From NCBI GenBank assembly GCA_033807775.1, contig CM066318.1, forward strand, positions 86,590,879 through 86,654,878: a DNA stretch of 64,000 nt, given 5' to 3'. Of the stretch, positions 10,965-23,699 are shown piece after piece. Origin of the DNA: Saussurea involucrata (taxonomy: Eukaryota; Streptophyta; Magnoliopsida; Asterales; Asteraceae). How positions within the stretch are numbered: the stretch's first letter is position 1; the number at the start of each line of letters is the position of its first letter. The notes beneath the pieces were generated by a model that was not told the origin of the DNA, did no database searches, and saw only the letters and a program-made list of their open reading frames with translations. The translations under genes were made by a program, and so were the position numbers.

Positions 10965-13900
10965 TCAAACAAGACTACCAAGTGAATTGAAATGATCCCA
11001 TGCCTCCTGTACCACAAAACCAAACCATTTACATAATAATTCATTCATTCTTCCCAAACTAAATCAATAAATAAAACACCTACTAAATTAAAATTCATCA
11101 ATACCTGAAGTATACCGAACACCTTCTCGGCCGTGTATTTTTTATGTGAATCGGCCCCTTTCTGCTGTAATTTATCAGGATGCAAGCATAGCATCGCTCG
11201 ATTATAAGATTTCTTCACTGCATTTGTTTCTATTATATCAACAAGTGCAACCGGCTTCCATCCACTCTCAGCCCAAAGCACCTGCATCTCCATATCCATA
11301 CAAATCCATTATTATTATTATTATTATATACCCATTTAACCCTTCCGTCATGAAAAAACCAACTTACAAGTTGTAAAGTGGAGAGCAGTGAACGAATGTT
11401 CCCTTTTCTTCCATTTGACCACAGATGGATCTTTGAGTCCAAAGCCTGCATTTTGTGAAAATACAAAATATATGGCATTGGTTCAACACCCCACCCACCC
11501 CAATCCATACATGAAAATGATGATAACCATTTTGTGAAGACAATATATAATTTACTCACTCGGATGGCATCGGATTCTTCTTGAGTTTCTGAAAGTTTGT
11601 CCTCAACAACAAGCGACAATTCTTCTACCTGTTCATTCAAGTAGTAAAGCATATTACAACAGCAATGTGTGATGATACCAAATGGCAAAACTAAACACCA
11701 CAAAAAGCTCCTACCTGGAAGTTATCCAATGAGGGATCGTCTATGTTTTCAACAGTAACCTTAGAACCATTATTAGGAACTGATTCTGAGAAAAAGAAAT
11801 AAAAAGCAAGATTTAGTGACACGATATTAGGCTACAATCATCCAAATGACATATATCATCTAGTTAGTGATAATGTGATCCTTAATTTCAGTAATTTGGT
11901 TAACTAACCAGAAGCTGGTGAAGCATCCATCTGAAAGTATATATCCTCGAGTTTTTTTATAGTACGGTTCCGTGCAAATTTCTTCTTGTTGGGCTTCCCA
12001 GTATGTCCCTGCACCTTAGAAACAAGAAATCTTGTAAAAAGAGATATTTCTTGGTTTGGTTAAATCAAAGACACAAACTTGTTCAAAGTTAGATAAAATG
12101 AATTGTAAGAAAAACTACCATGAATGAAGCATCTGGCATCATATTCACATTGTCTGCAGCCACTTTACTATCCAATGGGGTTGTGCTTGAAGCTTCTGTC
12201 TCTGTTTTCACATTTTCTGCACGCACTTCACTGTCAAATTCTTTCGTGTTTGAAGCATCTGGAAGCTTCGTTTCTACATCCAAATTTGACATGATATCAG
12301 CTACTTCACTGTCCAATTCTGTTCTGTTTTTGGCAGTAGTTTTCCATCTAGAGCTTAGACTTCGGCCAACAGCGTTCGATTTGGTCTTTGGAGAACTTTC
12401 TTGATTGGACATCTTGAAGAAATCTTTGACCATACCCTTGACTCGGCTTTTCCCAAAACTTTCACCTGAACTTTTAGGTGATCCAACAGCAGACTTGGTT
12501 GGTTCTGCTTTTTTGCTGAAATTAACATTTTTCGCCTCGAGTTTTTTCTTACCAGTGGCGCCAACATCTGAACGTGACACACCATTCATTGGCTCCATTT
12601 TTTCTTTCCCTTCCACCTCTCTGCCAGCCTCTTCGGCACCTGAACCCACAAGAAAATTTTAAGCAGTTTTCAGATGTTAAAGAGTTCATCACAAGCCCCA
12701 AATGAAACAAGAATTTACCTTGTTCTTTGGTCTCACTGTGTGATGGTGAGCGTGGAGGTATGACCTCCTGCTCATTAACTTCTTGTTTCACCATTGAAAT
12801 TTCTTTCTCAATAAGAGGGTTCATATCTTCATTATCTGCTGATATAGTATCATCAGCTGGAAAGCCAGAATCTGGCGTAGTGTCCATTGATACTGCGCTT
12901 ACTTTACTACTTCCTTTCAAAGTAGGGTGTTTGCCTCCGCGAAGAGACATCAGTAATGGCACTCCAACATTGGCCCATTTGTGTATGGAAAAGTGAAATT
13001 CGCTGCTTGGAGATCCTGATCTTGCTGTCGTATGCTTTGACTTATGGCCAATTTCGTTTTCTGTGGATAGTGTTGAGTATAGTGACTCTTTCACACCAGA
13101 TGATTCACGGGATAACAAGGTTTGACCAGGAGACTGTCCTGGATTATTCCGGAAAATATCCCGCCCTTGCAATGCTGGGCTTGAAAATCTAGAAAAAGAG
13201 GCATTCAGTGCATTTGAAGCACCATCTTTGTATCTGTGTGGACTAATGCTACTAGAACCAAGAATTGGAATATCTACAGCTTTGGTCATCTTCGCAGGTA
13301 GGCTGGCAAATTCATACAAAGTGCGAGTGTGAATTGACAATCTTATACCATCATATACAAGAACCCTAAACTTCAAGCTATATTGAAAAGTAAAGCATAA
13401 GGCTGAAAATTGGAAATCAGAAGAAAACATCCAACAGTTGATTGCAAGCAGGAATTTGGAGAATATAGCAGCCTATGTAGTGAGTTTTGTTGCTTCTATG
13501 ATACCTAATTCAGATATTCTAAATCCAAATCAAAGCAACGTGAATTCATCTAATTAACTTGCGTTCGTAATGAACTTTGAAATTAGCGATCTAGAGATAA
13601 AATTCAAAGAATTACGAGAAAGAGAAGTGATCAGAACCTGAATTCAACAGGAGCTGATGAGGCAAATGGCTCAATTTTAGGGTGAACAGGGCTTAACGTT
13701 CTGGAACCAGGAGTAGGAGAAGACCACCTCGGAGATCTGACAGACTCGTCACTTCTCCTGAAAATATCATCGTAGAAATCATCACTCGTAGGCCTTCTCG
13801 GAGAACTATACGACTCACCAAAAACCGGCCTCTCGCCCAATCCAGTGGAAGAACTCGTCGACTCCTCCGATTTAATTCTGCTACCACCAAAACTGTATCT

Positions 13901-14074
13901 CGTCCGCGTCGGAGGTCCACCAAACACGTCGTCGAAATCGACATCGTTATCATCGGAGTGTTTCACCGGCGCCGATCGCTGCTCCATATCAGAAGAACTA
14001 GCTTCGTTTTGGAACGACCTCTGTGATAGACCGTATCGCAGCGACACATTCCCCGTCCTACCAAGTCTCTCCAT
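10965..14074 (-). CDS. JAC1: JAC1-type auxilin-like J-domain protein
   Basis: Nine exons join in frame to 694 codons plus stop: 14074-13638, 13302-12719, 12639-12119, 12014-11909, 11785-11715, 11628-11560, 11445-11368, 11281-11105, 11006-10965. All introns are GT-AG and phases agree. The N-terminus has DVDFDDVFGGPP and DDFYDDIF, typical of JAC1; the middle is long, polar and probably disordered. The C-terminus (about residues 623-694) is an auxilin-like J domain with GWKPVALVDII, the Hsp70-stimulating HPD (about 656-658) and a final EAWDHFNSLG. Arabidopsis JAC1 is similar in length and is cytosolic, needed for chloroplasts to accumulate in weak blue light. Exon 4 could also start at 12008 (acceptor 6 nt further), changing two residues. 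No lesion is seen. A related auxilin-like protein is the alternative. Confidence 0.87.
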
Positions 14075-15811
14075 TCACTCCGAAGTAGAAAATCGTGGAA
14101 ACTGTTTTGAGATTATGAGAGAATGAGAGAGGAGAAACCGATTTGGCGATGAAATTTGGGGTGGGGGGGAAAGGACAAAGAACATCGGAGATGGGGTCAG
14201 GGTAGTTCAACGGAGGCCACAAGATGGCGGTGGATAAGAGCTGAATGACAGCCGCCGGTCGGATGTTTTCGTTGGCGCCAATTAATTGTCAAAAATAAAC
14301 TCCATCCACATAAATAATAAAACAAAATTCCACAGTGTTTTCTTACATGTTTATCCAACAACTCTCATCAAATAATTTGTTTCATTAGACAGTCGAACTT
14401 TCCCAAGGCTATACGTGTGAGGGTTGATCGTGTAAAGAATTGAAAGTTAAGTTGAGGGGTTGAAATGTATTAAAACTAAGTGTAAGGGTTGAAGTGAAGC
14501 GGTTGAATAATACGTTCAAGTAGAAGCGTAGAACATGGAAGAAGAGATCGAGTAAAACAAACAATGATTTAACACGGTTTCACCACATGGAAGAAGAAGA
14601 AGAAGATATGATGCTTTTATCTATCCATAATCAACTCGAGAAACAACTATAATAACTAGTTTTTAATTATGGTCTGTTTTGAACCCACAACGTAATATCA
14701 CACATAATGATTTGCTACGGTTGGGGAAAGTAGACGAACAAACAACTCGTGAATAACAAAGCCCTACATCTAATTTACGCCCAGATGCCTGAATGCGGCT
14801 TTGCTAGGCAGCCTCCAAGATTGTTTTTATGTTTCGTTTCACATACTTCGAGTGTTTAATTAGTTGTTTCGCATTCTAGTTTCGGTTATTTTTTACAATT
14901 ATTATGAATTACAGTGCATACTCAATCCAAGTTATGTTAGAAACATGGTTGTAGAGATGATGAAGCATCGGATAATCTCAATAATTGTGTATGAGAACAC
15001 TTTTCAAGTACAATAATTCGACCCTATTAGCCTTGGGTTCACGAATTTAGTATTGGGATAATTCTTGAGTTTTCCTCACTTTTCAAAGGTTGTGAACATC
15101 GAGATATATACCTAGATTCTCGTTTTACATATTTAAACGAGAGATCGACGGTTACTGGTGGTTTAACGATGGTAACTAGTAATGGATAAGATTAAAGGGT
15201 AGTTACAACGTATCAGAGTTATGAGTCCAGATCTCTGAACATTCACGTCTACAGATATAGAAGTCACACGCTCAATAAGGAAATATACGAAAATAAACTT
15301 GCATTTATCATTTTATGTGTAACACACAAAATGTGTATCTTGTTGCTTGTAATGCGAGCTACTTTTAAAAATGTTATTGAGAATCTTTTTTCTTAAATAA
15401 CAGATCTAACACATAATACAACTCAAAATAAGGCATACCTATTGTACTTTACTATAAAAAGTAATATGTAAAATAAAAAATAAAATTCATATATTAGGAG
15501 TAAATGTTAAAATGTTAAAATGCCAAAATGATATTATCGTTGAAATACCACAATTTAATGATTAAGGAAAGGTTCAAGGGGGAACAACAAAGGTGGAGGT
15601 GCTCTCGTTTACGCTGTGTTCTCGAAACTCATTTTACGAAGGAAAGGAAAGGAAACGGAGGGGATGGGGAGAAAAGTAAAAAAAACTCGTGTTTTCGAAA
15701 CTTTTTTAGGAGAGAAAATGATAGGAAACGGAAGAAAAATAATGATAAGTTTCCTTCCAAAACGTTCCTCCCAAATATGGGAAGAAAGGAAATGAAAGAA
15801 ATCAAAAACAC
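14075..15811. other. 5' flank of JAC1-type gene and intergenic DNA
   Basis: The first ~200 bp beside the ATG at 14074 are relatively GC-rich and likely hold the 5' UTR and promoter of the minus-strand gene. The remainder is AT-rich with short purine runs. No gene or repeat could be supported. Confidence 0.5.
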
Positions 15812-15814
15812 TTA

Positions 15815-16041
15815 GGTGGCGTTTGTTTTTTAAGAGGTCTGAAGTCTTATTTCACGTCTGATTAATAAGAGGTGGCGTTTTAAGATATTATAAGACATTA
15901 GGTTACCTCTTCTAATTTCAGATGTATTTCAGACTTAAGAGCCTCTGAAGTCTGATAAAAAACAAACGATCTAAACGTATAAGGTCTGAATGATTCAGAC
16001 TTCAGAGGTATTAAGAGGTTTTAAAAAAATAAAACAACCCC
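15815..16041. mobile_element. Tourist-like (PIF/Harbinger) MITE
   Basis: A 227-bp element is flanked by TTA on both sides (15812-15814, 16042-16044). Imperfect terminal inverted repeats start GGTGGCGTTTGTTTTTTAA on the left and, as reverse complement, GGGGTTGTTTTATTTTTTTA on the right. The internal arms (AGAGGTCTGAAGTC and its inverse) extend the inverted repeat. There is no coding capacity, so mobilisation would need a PIF/Harbinger transposase from elsewhere. Confidence 0.7.
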
Positions 16042-16044
16042 TTA

Positions 16045-16977
16045 ATTTTTTTTTTACTAAAACTATTAAAATTACAAAACTACCCGATCTATTATTATAA
16101 AAGATATATTGTAAAGGGTATATTAGTAAAAATGACGTATTTCTTTTTCTTTCTCTCCTGTTCAAGAACACGAAAAAATATTTTTTTTTATTTTCTTTTA
16201 CTCCTTTACTTTTGCGAGAACACAAATGAAAAAATTACTTTCATTTTCTTTATTTTCCCTCCTTTTCTTTTCCATCCATCCATTTATTTTATTTTATTTT
16301 CTTTTCTTGGCAGAGAACAAAGCGTTAGTGATTATCCTTCAAATAAGAGTATGAACAACTCCATGCATTTGGAGCTCAAATTGGCCCAAATCCGAGTCAT
16401 CTTAGCTCAAACTTTTTGCACAATCACAGTCACAAGAATTATCGACATTTTGCTTCAAGGATCATCAAGTTTCATCAATTATAGCCTTCTAATTTCTAAC
16501 TCGAAGCTTCAGTGTATACTAAACTACCGCCACAGGGGTTTTGGCTCAAAATTGGGGATCAACTAGGCGTTCTTGGTATACTACTCTACCTAGGTTTCAT
16601 AGTAAATCTGAAATCGAAGCCATAGAATCTTACCTTCAATCCTCTACCGAGCTTTCTTTTTCGATTTCTCTTCCATTTTTTGATTGTTTTCCCAAGTCAT
16701 TTGAGGCGTGATGGAGTATGACAACAATCATTACACGGATTTGTTGGTGTCAAAGTCACGAAATCGTGGACATATTTGATCCATACGGCTGCCCTTCTTC
16801 TCCCATACCCAATATTGATTTTTTTTTCATTTTCTTGCAAACAGGCCCCTCAAGTTTCTGGGTCCTGCTTCCTTGCCACCTCAACTTTCATGGATTTACA
16901 CTCGATCCCTCCTGGCTTTTCTTTTTTCTTATTTCTTTGGATGTTTTGATTTTCTTTTTGTAGTATCTATATCTATA
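16045..16977. other. Pyrimidine-rich intergenic stretch
   Basis: Long C/T-rich runs on the plus strand. Open frames here are of low complexity and have no recognisable domain, so none is called. Confidence 0.5.
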
Positions 16978-17312
16978 TCTATACTATCTTATAATACATT
17001 TAACCCCCAAACTCTTAAAAACATCTCTTTAAGCTTTATGTACAACCATTTAAAGCACAATTACTTAAAATCTCTCTCTCTCTCTCCTTCTTTTTGTTTA
17101 TCGGGTGCACGCCTGCTTTTTTGTTTACCCAAGGTGGCTTTTCATTGTCCCAAATAACTCTTCGGTTCAAATTTCAAACATCTCATCCTAAATCTCTCAT
17201 ATTTGGATTCTCTAATGTGAATCACCGTCAAATTTCCCCGGTTCACCTCCATTTTCTCTAGGTAAGCTTTCATCTCTGTTTGTTGAAATCAGGTTTTGAT
17301 TCTGCTCTGATC

Positions 17313-18246
17313 GATTTTGATTTCTCTAGGTAAGCTTTCATCCACGTAAAACCCTAATTCCTGCTTCATTTTGATTTTGTTCCGATCGATTTTGATTTCT
17401 GCACAGCATATATTGTGCTCGATATTTTGATTTTGCTCTTCTTGATTTTGATTTTGCTCTTATCGATTTTTGCACAACATATATCTAGCCTTTCTATGGA
17501 TATCAGGTTACAGAACTTCAAAGAGAACGGATTTGTGATGAACTGTGGATAAAGAGCTTCAACATGTAACATTCTCCCTTTTCATAGTTTTCTTCGAGAA
17601 CACCTATTTTGGTTTTCTAATAGTTTTGAATCGGTTTAACATTCATCATAAGTTTTTTTGAAATCTTTTTTTTGTTTATATCGAATCAGTTTAGGTTTCT
17701 TTAACATGTGATGAAGTAGGGTTTCAATTTAGGTTTCTTATCGATTTCTTTTATTACTTCAATTGCATATCATGTGTTTGATTTTGATTTCTCTAGGTAA
17801 GCTTTCATCTACGTAAAACCCTAATTCCTGCTTCATTTTGATTTTGTTCCGATCGATTTTGATTTCTGCACAACATATATTGTGCTCGATATTTTGATTT
17901 TGCTCTTCTTGATTTTGATTTTGCTCTTATCGATTTTTGCACAGCATATATCTAGCCTTTCTATGGAAATCAGGTTACAGAACTTCAAAGAGAACGGATT
18001 TGTGATGAACTGTGGATAAAGAGCTTCAACAGGTAACATTCTCCCTTTTCATAGTTTTCTTCGAGAACACCTATTTTGGTTTCCTAATAGTTTTGAATCG
18101 GTTTAACATTCATCATAAGTTTTATTGAAATCTTTTTTTTGTTTATATTGAATCAATTTAGGTTTCTTTAACATGTGATGAAGTAGGGTTTCAATTTAGG
18201 TTTCTTATCGATTTCTTTTATTACTTCAATTGCATATCATGTGTTT
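17313..18246 (+). repeat. 467-bp tandem duplication inside the Helitron
   Basis: Two near-identical copies, 17313-17779 and 17780-18246, differ at a few positions. Each has TCTCTAGGTAAGC-type splice-like signals and is rich in GATTTTGATTT. No coding frame is convincing; the source may be a promoter or 5' UTR intron of a captured gene. Confidence 0.85.
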
Positions 18247-19217
18247 GTTGAAAGTCCACAAAGAAAGTATTTGATTTTTTGGGTGTAAATCTTGCCGTTT
18301 ACCGATTAGACCATGGTTTTTCTATTTTTCTATTTAGTTTTATTAATTTTTCTGTGGTTGCGATTTTGGTCGCCGGAGCTCCTTTATTGTGCAGCCTGAT
18401 TCAAACAATTCAATTTTAGATGCTAACCATTGTGCCACATGTTTTGATGACAGATGCATTTTGGTGACTTCTACGACTGTGGGAATGGTATGAAATTACT
18501 TGTAATATTGAGTGATTTTTCATGTCTTATTAGAACCCTTTCGTGTTAACATTGTTTCTGTTATAACCAAACGAGCCCAGTTTAACCATTTCATTTATGC
18601 TCATTTATTTTGTTCTTTACAGATTGGATTTAGTTGACGAGATAATGGTGTCCACAAGCGCAATGTTACAGTTGAATTGAAGGTATGATGTTGTTCCTTG
18701 AACGGTATGTCAATAATGGAGTGTTTGGAAGCCATTCATCTGATGGTTGTAGATGTAGATGTGTACCTTAGTTTTGTATTGGGTTTGATTAAGAGTGATT
18801 GATTGGTGTTGTTTGTGTGCATTGAGTTGTTCTTCACCAATTTTTTGTCTACAGTGCAAAAGTCATATTCTTGAATGAGAAACAGAGGGGCAAAAGTAAA
18901 GATACCAGAAGAAGAATGGAAGCTTTTTAAAGGACAAAGTATGAAGCCAGATTTTCACAGGGCCATCTCAAAAGGTGCAAAATCAAAGCTTGAAATCTTT
19001 TTATTCTAACACGTGGCTTCTTGGTCTTTATCTACTGCACTTTGCAATTTTTTTCATGCTTTGTTGTTTGTTCATTGTACCTCTATTTTATGTTTGAGAA
19101 ACTTCAAGGGTAGTGAGTAGTGACGCAGAACTGGGTCACAGTAGGGTGGCTATCTAGAAGATGCTAAAACATTTAAGGTTTATATAAAATGGTTTCCTGT
19201 TTCAATTTTTGTTTTTT
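18247..19217 (+). other. Exon-like captured fragments left of the Copia insertion
   Basis: Several short stretches lie between plausible acceptors and donors, for example after TTTACAG near 18624 and up to GTATGATG near 18683. A 44-codon frame starts near 18875 (MRNRGAKVKIPEEEWKLFKG...). I do not recognise the protein and call no gene. The stretch ends at the Copia target site AATAA (19218-19222). Confidence 0.35.
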
Positions 19218-19222
19218 AATAA

Positions 19223-20486
19223 TGTTAGACAACCTAAAGGGGGGGGGGGGGGGGGGTAAGGTTGTATTTTAAATCTTTTACTTTCAAAAAAATTCTTTTA
19301 CAAATAAATACAGTACAAACAATACAGTAAAAATAAAGCAGAGTATAAACAAATAAATATACAACAATTATATAAACAGATATAATTTAAATGCACAGCG
19401 GAAATGTAAATAGATAAGGGAAAGAGAATACTTGACAACGGTATTTTTAAAGTGGTTCACCAAACACAAAGTTGGCTAGTCCACCTCGAGAAAATAACAC
19501 TTCTCGGAGATCCAATACGAAACGTGTTCTTTACGGTAGAAACACAAACCTTAATACAATAATACAATCACGAATATCTCTACTTCGTTGAGAGATTTAT
19601 ATGGATCACTCACTCGTATTCAAACACTTACAAGAGGTATATAATTTAATATGGTAAACACTCTTGTATGAAAATAATCACTTGGATATTTTTAGAGAGT
19701 TTGAACACTCAAGTTGTTTTGCTGATTCAACTATAACCCGGAGGTTTTAATCTGCTATCAACTCAAGATATCTTACCCAAAAATAATTTTATCAGTTTAA
19801 GTGATTTAGTGAGAGTAAGAAGGCAGCAGAATAATAATCAAATGCTGAGGGAGAATTTATTGCTGAAGTTGGTGTATGTTGAATGCTGATGGGGAAGCTG
19901 TATATATACTTGAGGCAAGCAACGTTAACTTCCTACACATCTGACAGCGTGAACAGTGGCGCGATGGGAGCAAGGCAGCGAAGAAGCTTCTTCCGGCTAA
20001 AAACACTTTATAATAAATGCAAACAGTAACACTCCTTGAAAACTGATTTATGAGCTGACAAACACCACCAAACACTTGAAACAAATATTTTAAAATAAAA
20101 GAGGTAATGATTAGAAACTAAATAATATAATATATATATATATATATATATATCTTATACGATTATATATATATTATATATATATATTAAATAAACTTTT
20201 GAAATTAATATTAAAAGATTAATTATTTCAAGTGGTTTTCGAAATATCCAAGTGGTATATTATTTTAGGGTGTTTATCATTTTAAAATAAAATGACGAAA
20301 CTCTTCAGACTTGGATTCTTCAGATAAAATTTATCGAGATCATTTAATAACTGCACACTCAGATAAAATATTAGATAACAAATAATGCGGTGTGTTTTGT
20401 AATCATCAAAATAAATATGGAGATGTGATTTTATGTGTACCAAAAATATATCACAATATTAAAAGCTGGGTACACTTGCACCAACA
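19223..20486 (-). repeat. 3' LTR of the Copia element
   Basis: On the minus strand it runs TGTTGGTGCAAG to GTCTAACA. It contains an 18-nt G/C homopolymer near its outer end and a long TA microsatellite around 20130-20190. Confidence 0.95.
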
Positions 20487-20500
20487 ATCTCCCCCTTTTT
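20487..20500 (-). promoter_or_regulatory. Polypurine tract of the Copia element
   Basis: On the minus strand AAAAAGGGGGAGA directly abuts the 3' LTR, the expected site for plus-strand priming. Similar C-rich copies lie at 20540-20620. Confidence 0.75.
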
Positions 20501-20648
20501 GATGATGACAAACACAACGCTAAACACGAGAGCATACTCGGTTTCTCTCCCCCTTTTGTCGAAGCAAAAAGGGTTTAAGAAAGTCGCTTATGCTCCCCCT
20601 CGAAAGATGCTCCCCTTCAAAATATGAAATATTTGAGAGTTAGTATTT

Positions 20649-23600
20649 TTAAGGGATATACTCAAGCATGCCTAAACCAAGTCTTAATTTAAAGAAAGCC
20701 TTTTTGTTAAGAGCTTTAGTAAAAATATCGGCCAAATTATCTTCCGAATCAACCTTTTCAAGCACGATTTTGCCTTTTTGAACATTATCTCGTAAGAAGT
20801 GATGTCTCAATTCAATATGTTTTGTACGAGAGTGTAAAACGGGATTTTTACTTAAGTTTATGGCACTTGAGTTATCACACATAATAGGAATTTTGGTTAG
20901 ATGTACCTCAAAGTCGGTAAGTGTGTGTTTCATCCAAAGAACTTGAGCACATGCTCTTGCGGCGGCTACATATTCCGCTTCGGTGGTAGACAAAGCTACG
21001 GATTGTTGTTTCTTAGAGAACCAAGATACAAGTGAGAGACCTATAAAGGCACATACCCCACTAGTACTCTTTCGGTCAACAATAGATCCACCAAGATCGG
21101 AATCGGCGAAACACGTTACTTCTAACTCGGGTTTCTTTGCGTACCATAAGCCAAGATTAGTAGTACCTCGTAAATATCGAAAAATACGCTTGACAGCTTC
21201 ATAGTGAGTTTGTTTAGGTGAAGATTGAAAGCGAGCACATAAACATACACTAAACATAATATCAGGTCTACTAGCAGTTAAATATAACAAGCTACCAATC
21301 ATACCACGATAAATCTTTTCATTAAAATCGTTTCCCTCCTCGTCACGAGATAATTGCAAATTTGTGGTCATTGGAGTTTCAACGGGTTTGACATTTTCAA
21401 AGTTAAATTTTTTCAACATATCTTTACAATATTTAGATTGACTAATAAAAATACCAGTTTCACATTGTTTTATTTGCAATCCTAAGAAGAATTTTAATTC
21501 TCCCATCATGCTCATTTCAAATTCGCTTGTCATTTTCGCAGAAAATTCATTACACAGTTTTTCATTAGTGGAACCAAAAATAATATCATCAACATATACT
21601 TGCACAACCACAATATCATTTTGAACATATTTCACAAATAAAGTATTATCTATTTTACCCATAATATAACCACTATAAATTAAAAAGGTTTTTAATCTAT
21701 CATACCACGCACGCGGAGCCTGCTTTAAACCATAAAGCGCCTTTTTTAATTTATAAACATGTGTCGGATTTTCAAAATTTTCAAAACCGGGAGGTTGAGA
21801 AACGTATACCTCCTCATTTATAATACCATTTAAGAAAGCACTTTTAACATCCATTTGAAATAACTTAAAATCTTTAGCATTTGCAAAAGCGAGAAGCATT
21901 CGAATAGACTCCAACCTTGCAACCGGTGCAAAGGTTTCGTCATAATCTATACCTTCTTGTTGACTATACCCCTTGGCAACTAAACGTGCCTTGTTTCGTG
22001 TGACTCCACCGTTCTCGTCTACCTTGTTACGGAAGACCCATCTTGTGCCAATAATGGTTTGACTACTAGGGCTAGGCACTAAGTCCCACACATCATTCCT
22101 AGTAAATTGGTTTAACTCTTCTTGCATGGCCAATATCCAATCCTCATCACCTAAAGCTTCATCTATGGTTTTAGGTTCTATGGTTGAGATAAAGGCATGG
22201 AAAGCACAATGGGTATGAATTTGTGATCTAGTTGTCCTTTGGTTTAGGTCACCTATAATTTGATCTACGGGATGGCCTCGAGCGGTTCTAAGGTTAGGAT
22301 CATCTATACCTTGTGGAATAAAACACAAAGGGGCATCACTAGATTCAATATTATTTGTGGAAGGTTGGGCACCTAAATCCAAGGTACTAAGTTGTTGGGC
22401 TAAGACATCTCCTTCACAAACATTGTCATTTGCTAAGGGTGCACTCGGTTTGGGAGGACTCTCGTCAAAGCTGACATTTAAGGATTCTTCTACTACCATG
22501 GTCTCCTTATTTAGGATTCTATAGGCTTTGCTATTCCAAGAATAACCAAGGAACACTCCCTCATAGGCTTTAGGGTCAAATTTGGTTAAATAAGATTTGG
22601 TGTTTAAAATGAAACATTTACAGCCAAATACTTTTAGGTGAGCTAAGGAAGGCTTTCTACCACGGAAAAGCTCATAGGGTGTCTTATTTAGGATATTTCT
22701 AACTAGGACACGGTTAAGCACATAGGTCGCGGTAGCAACGGCATCACACCAAAACTTTTGGGGAACTTGATGTTCGTTTAGCATAGTTCTACTCATTTCT
22801 TGCAACGTTCGATTTTTCCTTTCAACAACCCCGTTTGACTGAGGAGTTCGAGGAGCCGAAAAGTTATGAGTTATACCATGTTTATCACAAAAGGCACCAA
22901 ATTGTACTTCATTATCGAATTCTCGTCCATGGTCCGTACGTATGGAAACAATCGTACAACCTTGTTGGTTTTGAATTCGTTTTCCCAAAATTTTAAACTT
23001 TTCAAAAGCCTCATTTTTATGTCTCAAAAATAAAGTCCAAGTATAACGGGAATAATCATCCACAATAACCAAAGTGTAAAAATTTCCTCCAAAACTTTGA
23101 ATAGCCATCGGGCCAAAAAGATCCATATGTAAAAGCTCTAAAACTCTTTGAGTAGAAATAACATTTTTAGATTTATGAGAAACGTGATGTTGTTTGCCGA
23201 CACGACAAGTATCACAAAAATGATTATCAAACTTTAATTTTGGCAGGTCACTCACAAGCTCCTTATTTTTTAAGTTTTGCATTAATCTTAGATTAGCGTG
23301 ACCTAAACGCCTATGCCATAAAGTAGAAACATCATTAATAGAAGATAAGCATACATTTTCAGATACAACAGTTTTACAAATATATAAATTTCCTTTTACA
23401 AAACCATTTAAAAGAACTTTGCCATTTTTTATGATTTTACAAGAATCTTCTTCGAAGACAACAGTTGTATTATTTTTACACAATTGGCGAACACTTAACA
23501 AATTAAAATGTAAATTATCAACATGATTAACATTAAGAAATTGAACATTATTGCAAGAAACTGTACCTCTACCAATTATATTTCCTTTGGAGTTTCCTCC

Positions 23601-23699
23601 AAAAATTACCTGTCCACCATCACATGACTTATATGATGAAAAGAGATTATTGTTTCCGGTCATGTGACGCGTGCACCCACTATCGAGTATCCAGTCCAT
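20649..23699 (-). CDS. pol: Copia pol polyprotein (PR-IN-RT-RH)
   Basis: A 1016-codon frame without interruption. It begins at the protease motif WILDSGCTRHMTG (about residue 3), followed by the GAG-pre-integrase region (LWHRRLGHANLRLMQNLK). The integrase core has LLHMDLFGPM, IRTDHGREFDN and PQSNGVVERKNRTLQEM, giving the DDE triad. RT has RLVAKGYSQQEGIDYDETFAPVAR and catalytic YVDDIIFGS. RNase H has CFADSDLGGSIVDRKSTSG and ALSTTEAEYVAA. All catalytic signatures look intact. The ATG used is the first in frame but lies inside protease, so expression may need frameshifting, splicing or fusion across the AT-rich gap to gag. Confidence 0.93.
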   Translation of the reverse strand: MDWILDSGCTRHMTGNNNLFSSYKSCDGGQVIFGGNSKGNIIGRGTVSCNNVQFLNVNHVDNLHFNLLSVRQLCKNNTTVVFEEDSCKIIKNGKVLLNGFVKGNLYICKTVVSENVCLSSINDVSTLWHRRLGHANLRLMQNLKNKELVSDLPKLKFDNHFCDTCRVGKQHHVSHKSKNVISTQRVLELLHMDLFGPMAIQSFGGNFYTLVIVDDYSRYTWTLFLRHKNEAFEKFKILGKRIQNQQGCTIVSIRTDHGREFDNEVQFGAFCDKHGITHNFSAPRTPQSNGVVERKNRTLQEMSRTMLNEHQVPQKFWCDAVATATYVLNRVLVRNILNKTPYELFRGRKPSLAHLKVFGCKCFILNTKSYLTKFDPKAYEGVFLGYSWNSKAYRILNKETMVVEESLNVSFDESPPKPSAPLANDNVCEGDVLAQQLSTLDLGAQPSTNNIESSDAPLCFIPQGIDDPNLRTARGHPVDQIIGDLNQRTTRSQIHTHCAFHAFISTIEPKTIDEALGDEDWILAMQEELNQFTRNDVWDLVPSPSSQTIIGTRWVFRNKVDENGGVTRNKARLVAKGYSQQEGIDYDETFAPVARLESIRMLLAFANAKDFKLFQMDVKSAFLNGIINEEVYVSQPPGFENFENPTHVYKLKKALYGLKQAPRAWYDRLKTFLIYSGYIMGKIDNTLFVKYVQNDIVVVQVYVDDIIFGSTNEKLCNEFSAKMTSEFEMSMMGELKFFLGLQIKQCETGIFISQSKYCKDMLKKFNFENVKPVETPMTTNLQLSRDEEGNDFNEKIYRGMIGSLLYLTASRPDIMFSVCLCARFQSSPKQTHYEAVKRIFRYLRGTTNLGLWYAKKPELEVTCFADSDLGGSIVDRKSTSGVCAFIGLSLVSWFSKKQQSVALSTTEAEYVAAARACAQVLWMKHTLTDFEVHLTKIPIMCDNSSAINLSKNPVLHSRTKHIELRHHFLRDNVQKGKIVLEKVDSEDNLADIFTKALNKKAFFKLRLGLGMLEYIP

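Noticed and set aside
16132..16566. 144-codon plus-strand frame
   Set aside because: Phe/Leu-rich translation of a pyrimidine tract without any known motif.
18875..19010. 44-codon frame MRNRGAKVKIPEEEW... resembling a ribosomal protein fragment
   Set aside because: I could not match it to a specific family; it is kept only as an exon-like captured fragment.
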